Assembly (NCBI RefSeq): GCF_022095675.1
Contig: NZ_JAHYSG010000035.1
Location: 1-64,000, forward strand
Direction of reading: 5' to 3'
DNA: 64,000 bases
DNA from: Dactylosporangium sp. AC04546
GTDB taxonomy: Bacteria; Actinomycetota; Actinomycetes; Mycobacteriales; Micromonosporaceae
Under the pieces are notes generated by a model. That model was not told where the DNA came from. It did no database searches and worked only from the letters and a program-made list of their open reading frames with translations. Both the position numbers and the translations under genes were made by a program. Positions 31,256 through 39,825 of the stretch are shown piece after piece; the stretch's first letter is position 1; the number at the start of each line of letters is the position of its first letter.

Positions 31256-34200
31256 TCAGCCCAGCGCCGAGCCGAACGCGGTCACCGTGGTCGGGATGCC
31301 GCCCTGGCCGGGCGTGTAGGTGCGGGTCGGGGCCGCGCCGCCGGTGGCCAGGCTCGACCACGGGATGACGTACACCGCCCGGTTGATCCACACGACCGGC
31401 ACGAGAAGGTTGGTGCCGTCGCTCGCGAGCCAGCCGCCGAGCAGCTCCTGCCCGGCCGGCGAGCCCGGCAGGGCGCCCGAGCGGCGCTCGACAAGCACGC
31501 TGGAGGTGAGGATGTTGGTGCCGCCCGCGAAGACGCGGATCGCCCCGCTGTCCACCGTGGAGCCCCGGTCCTTGCCGGCCAGGCCCACCGCGATCAGGAC
31601 TGTGGAGGCCGAGGCCTCCGCCGCCGGGTCGCGGTTGACCGCGACGACCCGCCGGCCGAAGTAGGCGCCCGCCTGGTCGCCCTCGCCCACGCCGGGTGTG
31701 CCGCCGCCGACGGTGCCGACGTGGACGGCGCCCGCGTTGGTCACGACGTACTGCTGGACCATGCCGGCGTCGACCGCGGTGCCGATGTCCTCGCCGGGCA
31801 CTCCGACGACGAGCAGCGACTCGACGGCGCCCGCCGGGGAGCCGGGGCGGCGGTACGGCACCATCGCGATCGCCGTGCCGAAGCCGTCGCCACGCTCGGG
31901 CGACTCCGCGCCGTAGGTGTCGTCGCCCTGCACGAGGCAGCGGACCCCGACCGGCGCGGTCGCACCCGAGTTGTGGTTGAGCAGGCAGACCGACCCGGCG
32001 AACTCGGAGCCGGCGCCCTGCGCCTCACCGGGGGAGGCCACGGCGATGTGGTACGGCGACGCGGTGACCGCGGTGCCGGTCCGGTCGTCGGTCTCGGCGC
32101 CCTGCGGGGACTGGCCGTCGAACTTCACGTTGACGGTGCCGCGCAGGTAGTGCACGGTGCCGGCGTCGAACACGCTCCCGACGTCCTCGCCGGGCGCGCC
32201 GATGACGAGGTACGGCTCGTTGGCGGCGGTGGTGCCGCCGGCCAGCGAGTAGCCGAACCAGTCGCCCGCCTCGGTCTGGTCGGGCACGGTACCGCGGCCG
32301 TTGGGCAGCGCGGCGCCCTGCGTCACCACCATGGTCGCGGGGCCCTTGGCGAGTCCCTGCGGCGAGCCGTAGAGCAGGTAGACGGCGCCCGAGTCGGCCT
32401 GGCCGTTCGAGTCGCGCATCGGCGCGCCGACCGCCACGTCGGCACAGCCGTCGAGGTTCGCGTCGTAGACGGCGAGACTCGTGCCGAACTCGTCGTTCGC
32501 GGCGGCCGTCCCCGGTACACCCTCGACGCCCACCTGGAGCGTCCGCACCGCCCCGCTCGCGCCGTCGACCAGGATCACCGCGCCCGCGTTGGCCAGGCTT
32601 CCGGCGGGAGACTTCGGGTCGCCGATCAGGCGGTCGGCGACGCCGTCGCCGTTGACGTCGCCCGGGGTCAGCGTCGCCGGGCAGCCGGCCGCCTGCGGGT
32701 CGACGACGGCCGTGGCGAACTCGCACCACGGCGAGGTGACCGAGGTACTGCCGTCGCTGACGGTCACCCGCCACTGGTACGCGCCGCCGCCGGCGAGCTG
32801 CCCGGTCGGGACCTGGGTGGAGGCGGTCGCCCCGGAGGTCACACCGGACACCGTCGCCGAGCCGATCTGGGCGGTACCGCCGACGGCCCACCACTCGAAG
32901 ACGGCCGACATCGGGTCGTTCTCGGTGTCGCTCGCCGTGGCCGACAGGCGCGGCACGACCGAGCCGATCGTCGGGCGGCCCGACCCGGTGACGCAGGCCG
33001 AGGCCGGCACGGTGGCGCGGGCGGTCACCGTCGGGGTGGCGTTGTAGGTGACGCTCAGCTTCGGGCTGTTCGTGGCGTCGTTGAGGTACCGCTTCCAGGT
33101 GTTGTGGTTCGTCTCGTCCAGCGCCTTCAGGCCCAGCGTGACCGCGGTACAGCAGCCGAGGCCGATCGTCGAGGCCCAGGCGGTGATGTCGAACGAGACG
33201 TCGTTCGGCCCGCAGCTGCCGGTCATGTCCGACCGGTAGGCGGCCGACGTCGTGCCGATCTGGCTGCCCCAGCCGGTGCCGCTCGCATTCCAGCCGGTGT
33301 TCCAGGTCGTCGACGCGGTGATCGGCGGGGTCCAGAACAGCCCGACCGCCCCCGGCCCCTGTGAACAGGTCACCCCGGACCAGCGCTGGGCCAGGGTGAA
33401 CGTCGCCGAGGTGACCTTGCCCTTGCCCATGAAGCCGCTCGTGTCGAGTTCGAACACGGGCCGCATGGTGAACACCGGCGACTGCCAGTCGGACAGGCCG
33501 ACGCGGGCCAGGCCGTTGGTGCCGTCCGTCGAGGAGAAGGTGCCGTTCGGGGCGTCGTAGTACGACTGGTCGGGGCTGGACTTGCTCAGCTCGGTCCAGT
33601 GGTTGCGCGCGCCGACCACGGTCGGGTCGATGACGACCGGGTACTCGACGGCGTCGTCGTCGAGCATCGCCGTGTCGGGCGTGAGGACGAGGTCACCGCC
33701 GTCGACCGCGAGCTGGACCGGGCGGGTGCGGGGCACCACGTCACCGGCCTCGTTCACCCGGCCGGCCTGCAGCAGCCGGTTGCGGGCCGTGACGTCGGAG
33801 GAGTCCCACATCAGCGGCGTCCCGGCGGCGAACACGACGCTGCCCGCCTCGTCGACAGCCCGCATACCGCCGGACGGGTCGCGCTGGATCGTCAGCCCCT
33901 CGCCGATGAGCCCGAGCCGCAGTTGCCGGACCGACGCCTGCCGGGCGGCCGCGCGGTTGCGCACCACGACGTGCTCGGCGAAGCCGTCCACACCCGCCAC
34001 GACGCGCAGGTCGACGCCCGGCAGCACGTCCGGGTAGGTGGCGACGTTGCCGGACAGCACCGGCTTGGGCAGCGTGCCCTTCCACCCCACCGAGAGGCGG
34101 CGGCCGTTGCGGTCCGCGCGGATCAGTGGCGCGCCCTTGCCGCCGCCCGAGAACACCATCGGGAAGGTCGCAGCTCGCGGCGAGATCGTGCCGTCGAGGC

Positions 34201-34540
34201 TCGTGACGAGCGTCGCGTCGGCGGTCGTCCAGGTGCCGTCCGCGGCCTTCGCGAACCGCGTGCGGACCGAGGACTCCCAGGTGTACGTCCCGTCGGGGTT
34301 GGCGAAGGTCTGCGACGTCTCGTCGGTGGCGTCGGACACCAGGACCCGGCCCGAGCACCGCCGGGCGGCGTCCGCGGCGGCCGTCCGCCCGGCCACCCCG
34401 GCGGGACAGGTCACGGCGCGCGCCTCCGGCCGGCCGATCGTCCGATCGGTGCCGGTCACATCGACGGCTACCAGCACGCCGAGCAGCAGCACGAGGCTGA
34501 GTGAAAACGTCAGATGACGCGCAGAACCGCGTGTCCGCAT
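31256..34540 (-). CDS. Secreted FG-GAP (integrin alpha-type) protein of the RHS operon
   Basis: A 1094-residue secreted protein starting at ATG 34540, with GGGGGAG 4 nt before it. It has a signal peptide (about 8-28) and an N-terminal module paralogous to that of the LamG protein (SFANPDGTYTWESS, then YPDVLPGVDLRVVAGVDGFA). A sandwich domain with many Trp/Tyr and an Ig-like part follow. From about residue 620 to the end there is a beta propeller of FG-GAP/VCBS repeats: DVNGDGVADRLIGDP, DANLDGCADVAVGAP and APGEDVGSVFDAGTV, with calcium-binding DxNxDG loops. It is the first gene of the operon, and a surface-attachment role is likely (inference). Confidence 0.88.
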   Translation of the reverse strand: MRTRGSARHLTFSLSLVLLLGVLVAVDVTGTDRTIGRPEARAVTCPAGVAGRTAAADAARRCSGRVLVSDATDETSQTFANPDGTYTWESSVRTRFAKAADGTWTTADATLVTSLDGTISPRAATFPMVFSGGGKGAPLIRADRNGRRLSVGWKGTLPKPVLSGNVATYPDVLPGVDLRVVAGVDGFAEHVVVRNRAAARQASVRQLRLGLIGEGLTIQRDPSGGMRAVDEAGSVVFAAGTPLMWDSSDVTARNRLLQAGRVNEAGDVVPRTRPVQLAVDGGDLVLTPDTAMLDDDAVEYPVVIDPTVVGARNHWTELSKSSPDQSYYDAPNGTFSSTDGTNGLARVGLSDWQSPVFTMRPVFELDTSGFMGKGKVTSATFTLAQRWSGVTCSQGPGAVGLFWTPPITASTTWNTGWNASGTGWGSQIGTTSAAYRSDMTGSCGPNDVSFDITAWASTIGLGCCTAVTLGLKALDETNHNTWKRYLNDATNSPKLSVTYNATPTVTARATVPASACVTGSGRPTIGSVVPRLSATASDTENDPMSAVFEWWAVGGTAQIGSATVSGVTSGATASTQVPTGQLAGGGAYQWRVTVSDGSTSVTSPWCEFATAVVDPQAAGCPATLTPGDVNGDGVADRLIGDPKSPAGSLANAGAVILVDGASGAVRTLQVGVEGVPGTAAANDEFGTSLAVYDANLDGCADVAVGAPMRDSNGQADSGAVYLLYGSPQGLAKGPATMVVTQGAALPNGRGTVPDQTEAGDWFGYSLAGGTTAANEPYLVIGAPGEDVGSVFDAGTVHYLRGTVNVKFDGQSPQGAETDDRTGTAVTASPYHIAVASPGEAQGAGSEFAGSVCLLNHNSGATAPVGVRCLVQGDDTYGAESPERGDGFGTAIAMVPYRRPGSPAGAVESLLVVGVPGEDIGTAVDAGMVQQYVVTNAGAVHVGTVGGGTPGVGEGDQAGAYFGRRVVAVNRDPAAEASASTVLIAVGLAGKDRGSTVDSGAIRVFAGGTNILTSSVLVERRSGALPGSPAGQELLGGWLASDGTNLLVPVVWINRAVYVIPWSSLATGGAAPTRTYTPGQGGIPTTVTAFGSALG

Positions 34541-34622
34541 GGACTCCCCCGCGTTCCGGTCCAGTGGATTGTGGTCCGAAGCGTAGGGTCCGCGACGCTC
34601 CGCGCGGGAGCCCAGCGATCGA

Positions 34623-34642
34623 TGTTGGCGGAACTCTGCCAA
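34623..34642. promoter_or_regulatory. Inverted repeat upstream of solo HTH gene
   Basis: GTTGGC (34623-34628) and GCCAAC (34637-34642) form a perfect 6-bp inverted repeat with an 8-bp spacer. It is directly before the TTGACA box and between the divergent HTH gene and toxin operon, so it is a good operator candidate for both. Confidence 0.45.
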
Positions 34643-34644
34643 CC

Positions 34645-34674
34645 CTTGACACGGCCACCGTGGCGACCGGACGA
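34645..34674 (+). promoter_or_regulatory. Candidate promoter for HTH gene
   Basis: A perfect -35 TTGACA (34645-34650) is followed by GACGAT (34669-34674), a partial match to TAnnnT, with an 18-bp spacer. A leader of about 60 nt would follow to ATG 34737. Confidence 0.5.
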
Positions 34675-34736
34675 TTCACCGCGACTGAACGCAGCCTTCG
34701 GAACACCGACCGCTGTCAGGACCACGGGGGATCGAC

Positions 34737-34988
34737 ATGGACCTCACTCAAGGACCCTTAGTCATCGAGGATCTTGAACGCACGCTGCTCTACCTGTGCC
34801 TCTACGATCTGCGCGACCACGAGATCGGCGAGCGCCTCTTCATCAGCGTGCGGACCGTCCAGCGCCGCCTGGAGCGGCTGATGGCCCTGGCGGGCGCGGA
34901 GAACCGCTTCACGCTCGGCGCGCGGGCGACGAAGCTCGGCTGGATCGACCCGGGCCTGCCGGCCGCCCCCACCCCGAAGCACCAGTGA
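34737..34988 (+). CDS. Small LuxR-type HTH protein (solo DNA-binding domain)
   Basis: An 83-residue protein consisting of little more than a helix-turn-helix: LYDLRDHEIGERLFISVRTVQRRLERLMALAGAENR (about 27-62), which matches the GerE/LuxR C-terminal DNA-binding pattern (Ixxxl.is..TVqrrl..l). It has no receiver or ligand domain. The ATG at 34737 is preceded by GGGGGA. It is divergent from the FG-GAP/LamG/RHS operon with 196 bp between, and an inverted repeat lies in that gap, so it is a plausible regulator of the toxin operon. Confidence 0.75.
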   Translation: MDLTQGPLVIEDLERTLLYLCLYDLRDHEIGERLFISVRTVQRRLERLMALAGAENRFTLGARATKLGWIDPGLPAAPTPKHQ

Positions 34989-35067
34989 CCCTCGGCGGGG
35001 TGTGATGTAGCCGACACTGGCGACTTCCGGCCGCCCCGGGCGTCAGTTCAGGGGATAAAAAGATCAA

Positions 35068-35094
35068 GGCCGTCTTCCCTCTGGGAAGACGGCC
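35068..35094 (-). terminator. Rho-independent terminator after tRNA-fMet
   Basis: A perfect 12-bp stem (35068-35079 with 35083-35094) with a 3-nt loop lies about 20 bp downstream of the minus-strand tRNA. On that strand it is followed by a T-rich tract (TTGATCTTTTTATC). Confidence 0.85.
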
Positions 35095-35113
35095 CGTAAC
35101 CTTACTGCGTTTG

Positions 35114-35187
35114 TAGCGGGGACAGGATTTGAACCTGCGACCTCTGGGTTATGAGCCCAGCGAGCTACCGAGCTGCTCCACCCCGCG
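35114..35187 (-). tRNA. tRNA-fMet (initiator), anticodon CAT
   Basis: A 74-nt initiator tRNA on the minus strand with anticodon CAT. The acceptor arm is CGCGGGG with CCCCGCT, so base 1 is unpaired (C against T), the hallmark of initiators. The anticodon stem carries the three consecutive G:C pairs (CTGGG/CCCAG) also specific to initiators. The T arm (GGTTCAAATCC) is normal. No CCA is encoded (CAA follows the discriminator A). A terminator hairpin follows at 35068-35094. Confidence 0.95.
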
Positions 35188-35694
35188 TCGGCTTGTTCAC
35201 ATTAGCGCACCCTCGTCCGGACTTCCAAATCTTGAGGCTGTCCCGTGGCCTGGGTCACCCGCAGGCCTGAGGAAGAGGCCCGCGACGGCCGAATTCCGGT
35301 CACCCACAAGGCGGACCGAGCCGAGCCACCGCCCGAGCGTGCCTCACCCGCCTGCCGGGGGCAAGCCCAGGACCCGGCGCCCGACGGCCGCAAGGAGGGC
35401 CACCCGCGGCTACGGGGGTCCCACATACACAGCCACTCCAGTCGGCCGGGCCGAGGGAGCGGGAGCGCGTGGGCGCCGCAAGACCAAGGGCTTGACCACG
35501 GTCGCGTCAAGGCCACCCAGGCCCCGGTCAGGGCACGCCGAGCGGCCGTTGAACGGTCACCCGCGACCATGCGGGGCACCGCCAGACGATGGCGGGCCGT
35601 GGGCCAGAAAACCATGAGCCAGAAAGCCGTGGGCCATAAAAAGGCCGGGCGGGGCTGCGCTGCGCAGCCCCGCCCGGCCCTGGAACCGTTTGGG
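35188..35694. other. Intergenic region without recognisable gene
   Basis: About 500 bp between tRNA-fMet and the UPF0182 gene. Open frames here have no recognisable domain or start, and I reject them. A threefold short motif resembling gtgggccaKaaa occurs at about 35596-35641, and a strong hairpin is at 35643-35679. Confidence 0.6.
35643..35679 (-). terminator. Terminator of the UPF0182 gene
   Basis: A perfect 18-bp inverted repeat (35643-35660 and 35662-35679) lies 15 bp past the UPF0182 stop. On the minus strand it is followed by TTTTTATGG, giving a classic intrinsic terminator. Confidence 0.8.
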
Positions 35695-38691
35695 TCAGCC
35701 CGACGGGGCGACGCTGACCGTCGGCGTGGCTCCCGGAGACGCGGAGCCGCCCGGGGAGGCCGACGCGCCCGGGGACGCGGACGGCGACGCCGTGGCGCCG
35801 GCCGCCTTCACCGCCTCCTCGTAGCGGCCGATCGCGTCCTGCAGGGCCTTGAGGGCCTTGCCGTACGCCTCGAAGTCACCCGACAGCTGGGCGGCCTTGA
35901 GGTCGGCGATCGCCTTGTTCATCGCCGCGATCGCCTCCTGGACCGCGGGTGTGGACGGGGCGCCGGTCGTCGGGTTCGACGGCTGGGGGTTGCCCTCCGT
36001 CGACGGGACCGGCGCCTGGCCGGTCACCTGTTTGACCAGCTGCTCCAGGCCGAGCGCCAGGGTGTCGGCGTAGGCCTTGTACTGCGGGCCATACGCCACC
36101 AGGACCTTCTGCAGGGTCGGGAACGTCTTGTCGTTCTTCGTCCGCAGGTAGATCGGCTCGACGTACAGCATGCCGTTGGCCACGGGTAGCGACAGCAGGT
36201 TGCCGTAGATCACGTCGGAGCTCTGGGACGAGAACTGGGTCAGGTCACGTCTGGCGTCGGAGATGCCTGTCATGACGCTGTGCATCTGGTTGGGGCCCTG
36301 GATCGCCGTGTTCGGCGGCAGCTCCAGGATCTCGAACCGCGGCTTGCCGTCGACGTACGACGCGGACATCAGCGAGGCCAGGTTGCCCCGCTTCTGCGGC
36401 GCCATCGCCGCCGTGAGCTGGAACCGGGTGGTCTCCTGGTTCGGCAGCTTGGCCACGATGTAGTACGGCGGCTGGTCGGCCGACGGGTTGGCCGGGTCCT
36501 TCGGGACCTCCCAGAAGTCCTGGCCCGAGAAGAAGCCCTCCGGCGACGTCACGTGGAAGCGGCTGAGCAGGTCGCGCTGGACCTTGAACTGGTCCTCCGG
36601 GTAGCGGAGGTGGTCCATCAGGTCCTTGGAGATCTCCGAGCGCGGCTTGACGAGCTTGCCGCCGAACGCCTTGTTCCACGTCTTGAGCACCGGGTCGGTC
36701 TCGTCGAACTCGTAGAGCTTGACCTCACCGGTGTAGGCGTCGACGGTGGCCTTGACCGAGTTCTTGAGGTACGTGACGTCCTGCCGCGGCTCCGGGAACA
36801 GCCGGCCGCTCGTGGAGGAGTCCTGGATCGCGGTGTTCCAGTCGATCCGCTGGGCGTACGGGTAGGTGGCCGACGTCGTGTAGCCGTCGATGATCCACTG
36901 GATCTTGCCGTCGACGACCGCCGGGTACGGGTCGGAGTCGAGGGTCAGGAACGGCGCCACCTTGCGCACCCGGGACTCGGGGTCGCGGATGTACATCACC
37001 TTGGAGTTGTCGTTGAGCACGCCCGACAGCAGGAAGTTGGTCTCCCGGAAGTAGGCCGCGTAGAGCAGCCGGCGCCCGAAGGAGCCGACCTTCACGCCGC
37101 CGCTGCCGTCATACGTCGAGTACTGGTCCTGGCCGCCGGACGGGCGGTCGAACTCGGCGTTGCGGTCGTTGGGGTTGGCCCGCCCGACGATCGCGTAGAC
37201 GTCGCCCATCTGCTCGCCGTAGTAGATCTGCGGCTTGTCGACCGGGATGTGGTCGGTGTCCGACGCGCACTTCTGGCCGGCCTGCTCCACGCCCTTGTCC
37301 TGCTCGCTGAGGAAGCCGGAGACGTAGAACGGCTGGCCGCTGCAGACCACCTGGTTGGCCGGCGCCGCCACGAACCCGTAGCCGTGGGTGTAGACGCTGT
37401 GCCGGTTCTGCCAGTTGTTCTGCTGCAGCTGGTCGTAGCGGATCTCGCGCACGCCGACGACGTAGTCCTGGGTCTTGCCGTCGACGGTGTAGCGGTCGAT
37501 GTCGAGCTTCGGGTTGAACTCGTAGAAGCCGCGGACCTGCTGCTGCTGGGTGTAGGTCTCGCCGACGACGTTGGGGTCGAGGAGCCGGATGTTGGTGACC
37601 GTCTCGTCGGTGCCGGACGTCAGGTTGGTCGGCGGGTTCTGGTTCTGCGCCTTGTACTCCTTGACCTCGACGCCGTTGAGCCCGTAGGCGTCTCGGGTCG
37701 CCTTGATCGCGCGGTCGAAGTACACCTGCTCCTTCTGCAGCTGACTCGGCTTGACGGTGAACGACTGCACCGCCGCCGGGTAGATGCCGCCGACCGCCAC
37801 CGCGGAGAGCGCCAGCAGCCCCAGCGCGAGACCCGGCCAGACCAGGTTACGCATGAAGGCGTTGGAGAAGACGAGGATCGCGATCGCCACCACGATCGAG
37901 ATCCAGGCGAGGATCTCCTTGGCCGGCAGCAGCGCGTTGATGTTGGTGTAGCCCGCGCCGTAGAGCTCCTGCGTGGGGAACTTGTCGAGCAGCAGGCCCC
38001 GCCGGTCGAGGAAGTACGCCGCGGCCTTGAGCAGCACGAACGCCGCCACGAGCGCGGTCAGGTGGGCCCGGGCGGCGGCCGTCATGCGCTCGCCGGCGCC
38101 CTGCAGGCGCACCCCGCCGAACAGGTAGTGCAGCGCCAGGGCGCCCAGCAGCGAGAAGACGACCGTCGTGAACGCCACGCCCAGCAGGTACCGCCAGAAG
38201 GGGTACTCGAAGACGTAGAACGACAGGTCGACGTTGAACTGCGGGTCGGTCTGGTTGAAGGGCGTGCTGTTGCTGAACAGCATCCACTCCTGCCAGTGCC
38301 CCTGCGCCGAGAGGCCGGAGAACAGGCCGATCAGCGCGGCGACCAGCACGATCCAGCCGGTCATGTGCGGCAGCAGGAACAGCCGGTAGCGGTCGAGCGC
38401 GTGCTGCTCCGCGGAGTGCGGCCGCAGCAGCGGCCGGGTGCGGTAGGCGAGGTAGAGGTTGGCGGCGATCACCAGAGCGACGGCCAGGCCGAAGATCAGG
38501 AACATCCAGAGACGGGTCGTGAGCACACCGCTGAAGACCTGGGTGTACTTGACCTCGGAGAACCAGAGGTAGTCGGCCCACGCCCCGACGACGCGGTCGA
38601 ACACGGTGAACAACAGAAAAACGACGACCAGGACGGCGATCGTGACTCGTCCACGACGGCTCACCCTGGTCATCGGGTTGCGCATTACCAC
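35695..38691 (-). CDS. UPF0182 family membrane protein
   Basis: A 998-residue UPF0182 protein. Seven hydrophobic helices occupy about residues 15-310, followed by a large domain predicted outside the membrane (about 320-900: VEVKEYKAQNQNPPTNLTSG, RDPESRVRKVAPFLTLD, EPIYLRTKNDKTFPTLQKV), with a Ser/Ala/Pro-rich tail (SASPGASASPGGSASPG). Family function is unknown. The M. tuberculosis homologue is Rv3193c. The start GTG 38691 has GGAG 6 nt upstream; ATG 38685 and 38673 are in frame. It is followed by a terminator, and the next gene upstream on this strand is the PDZ protein (46 bp apart). Confidence 0.92.
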   Translation of the reverse strand: MVMRNPMTRVSRRGRVTIAVLVVVFLLFTVFDRVVGAWADYLWFSEVKYTQVFSGVLTTRLWMFLIFGLAVALVIAANLYLAYRTRPLLRPHSAEQHALDRYRLFLLPHMTGWIVLVAALIGLFSGLSAQGHWQEWMLFSNSTPFNQTDPQFNVDLSFYVFEYPFWRYLLGVAFTTVVFSLLGALALHYLFGGVRLQGAGERMTAAARAHLTALVAAFVLLKAAAYFLDRRGLLLDKFPTQELYGAGYTNINALLPAKEILAWISIVVAIAILVFSNAFMRNLVWPGLALGLLALSAVAVGGIYPAAVQSFTVKPSQLQKEQVYFDRAIKATRDAYGLNGVEVKEYKAQNQNPPTNLTSGTDETVTNIRLLDPNVVGETYTQQQQVRGFYEFNPKLDIDRYTVDGKTQDYVVGVREIRYDQLQQNNWQNRHSVYTHGYGFVAAPANQVVCSGQPFYVSGFLSEQDKGVEQAGQKCASDTDHIPVDKPQIYYGEQMGDVYAIVGRANPNDRNAEFDRPSGGQDQYSTYDGSGGVKVGSFGRRLLYAAYFRETNFLLSGVLNDNSKVMYIRDPESRVRKVAPFLTLDSDPYPAVVDGKIQWIIDGYTTSATYPYAQRIDWNTAIQDSSTSGRLFPEPRQDVTYLKNSVKATVDAYTGEVKLYEFDETDPVLKTWNKAFGGKLVKPRSEISKDLMDHLRYPEDQFKVQRDLLSRFHVTSPEGFFSGQDFWEVPKDPANPSADQPPYYIVAKLPNQETTRFQLTAAMAPQKRGNLASLMSASYVDGKPRFEILELPPNTAIQGPNQMHSVMTGISDARRDLTQFSSQSSDVIYGNLLSLPVANGMLYVEPIYLRTKNDKTFPTLQKVLVAYGPQYKAYADTLALGLEQLVKQVTGQAPVPSTEGNPQPSNPTTGAPSTPAVQEAIAAMNKAIADLKAAQLSGDFEAYGKALKALQDAIGRYEEAVKAAGATASPSASPGASASPGGSASPGATPTVSVAPSG

Positions 38692-38737
38692 GGTCGGCTC
38701 CGCCCGTTCGCGTATGGAAACTCGTCCAGCGTAGTCA

Positions 38738-39769
38738 TCAGCTACACAGCGCTGGTGTCCGACCGGCCCGGACCTGCTCGAGCGCGGTCAGCGCGTCGTC
38801 CAGTGTGGTCACCTTGACCAGGGGCAACCCGGACTGCGGGTTGTCCATGGCCTCGGCGCAGTTGGCCGCGGGGGTCAGGAAGAACTTGGCCTTGGCCGCC
38901 TTCGCGGCGACCAGCTTCTGGGGGATGCCGCCGATCGGGCCGACGTTGCCCTCCTCGTCGATCGTGCCGGTGCCGGCGATGATGTAGCCGCCGGTCAGGT
39001 CCTCGGGCTTGATCGTGTCGATGATGCCGAGCGTGAACATCAGCCCGGCCGACGGGCCGCCGATCTTGTCGAGCTGGATGCTCAGCTCGAACGGGTGCGG
39101 CTGCTTGGCCGCGACGACGACGCCCAGGCGCGGGTTGCCGTCGTCGCCCTTCTTCGTCGTCAGGCTGACCGTCTTCGTCTCGGTGCCGCGCTTGAACTCG
39201 ACCTGCCGGGGCACGTCGGCCGGCTTGGCCCGGACCAGCTCGGTGAGCTTGTTGACCGACGTCACGGCGGTGCCGTCGATCGCGGTGATCACGTCGTCCT
39301 TCTGCAGCTGCCCGGCCGCCGGGTATCCCTCGGTGACCTCACCGACCGTGACCTGCACCGGATAGCCCAGCTCCTTCAGCGCGACGGTCTCGGCCGAGGT
39401 CTGCGACTCCTGGAAGTCGCGGGCGTTGTCGTCCTGGACCTGCTGCTCGGTGCGGTCGGGCGGGTAGATCAGCTCGCGCGGGACCACCGCCCTGTCGTCC
39501 TTGAACCAGCCGATCATGGCGTCGAGCAGGGTCAGGTCCGGTTGGACCGACACCGTCGTCATCCGCAGCTCGCCGGCTGACTTGGTCACCGGCACGCCGC
39601 TCACGTTGATGATCGGCTTGCCGTCCGGCTTGCCGGTGTCCGTGCCCAGCGTGTTGTAGGTCGGTCCGGGGCCCATCTCGACATACGGCACCTTGACCAC
39701 GGTCGCCTGCCAGGACAGCACCAACAACAACAGCGCCCCGAACAACACGGTGAGGCCACGACGTCTCAT
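38738..39769 (-). CDS. PDZ plus Lon-type protease domain, membrane-anchored
   Basis: A 343-residue protein with an N-terminal membrane helix (about 4-26), a PDZ domain (about 120-210, GYPAAGQLQKDDVITAIDGTAV) and a C-terminal Lon-type Ser-Lys protease domain. The nucleophile Ser is in GGPSAGLMF (about 239) and the general-base Lys about 43 residues on, in GGIPQKLVAAKAA (about 282). This is the YlbL family; the catalytic domain should face outward. I start at ATG 39769 because the frame further upstream uses TTG with no ribosome site. It is divergent from the zinc-hydrolase gene (56 bp apart). Matches Rv3194c in the conserved order. Confidence 0.92.
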   Translation of the reverse strand: MRRRGLTVLFGALLLLVLSWQATVVKVPYVEMGPGPTYNTLGTDTGKPDGKPIINVSGVPVTKSAGELRMTTVSVQPDLTLLDAMIGWFKDDRAVVPRELIYPPDRTEQQVQDDNARDFQESQTSAETVALKELGYPVQVTVGEVTEGYPAAGQLQKDDVITAIDGTAVTSVNKLTELVRAKPADVPRQVEFKRGTETKTVSLTTKKGDDGNPRLGVVVAAKQPHPFELSIQLDKIGGPSAGLMFTLGIIDTIKPEDLTGGYIIAGTGTIDEEGNVGPIGGIPQKLVAAKAAKAKFFLTPAANCAEAMDNPQSGLPLVKVTTLDDALTALEQVRAGRTPALCS

Positions 39770-39825
39770 GGCGGCGAGCCTAGCGCTCCCGTCCGACAAG
39801 AACCGGAAGCGAGTACCGTTGTGGA

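Noticed and set aside
35114..35187. Integration site of a mobile element at tRNA-fMet
   Set aside because: No integrase, no repeated 3' end of the tRNA and no phage genes are in the window, so no evidence of integration.
35202..35615. Open frames on both strands in the gap between tRNA-fMet and UPF0182
   Set aside because: They have no recognisable domain, irregular composition, no ribosome site, and overlap each other in several frames. I treat this as intergenic.
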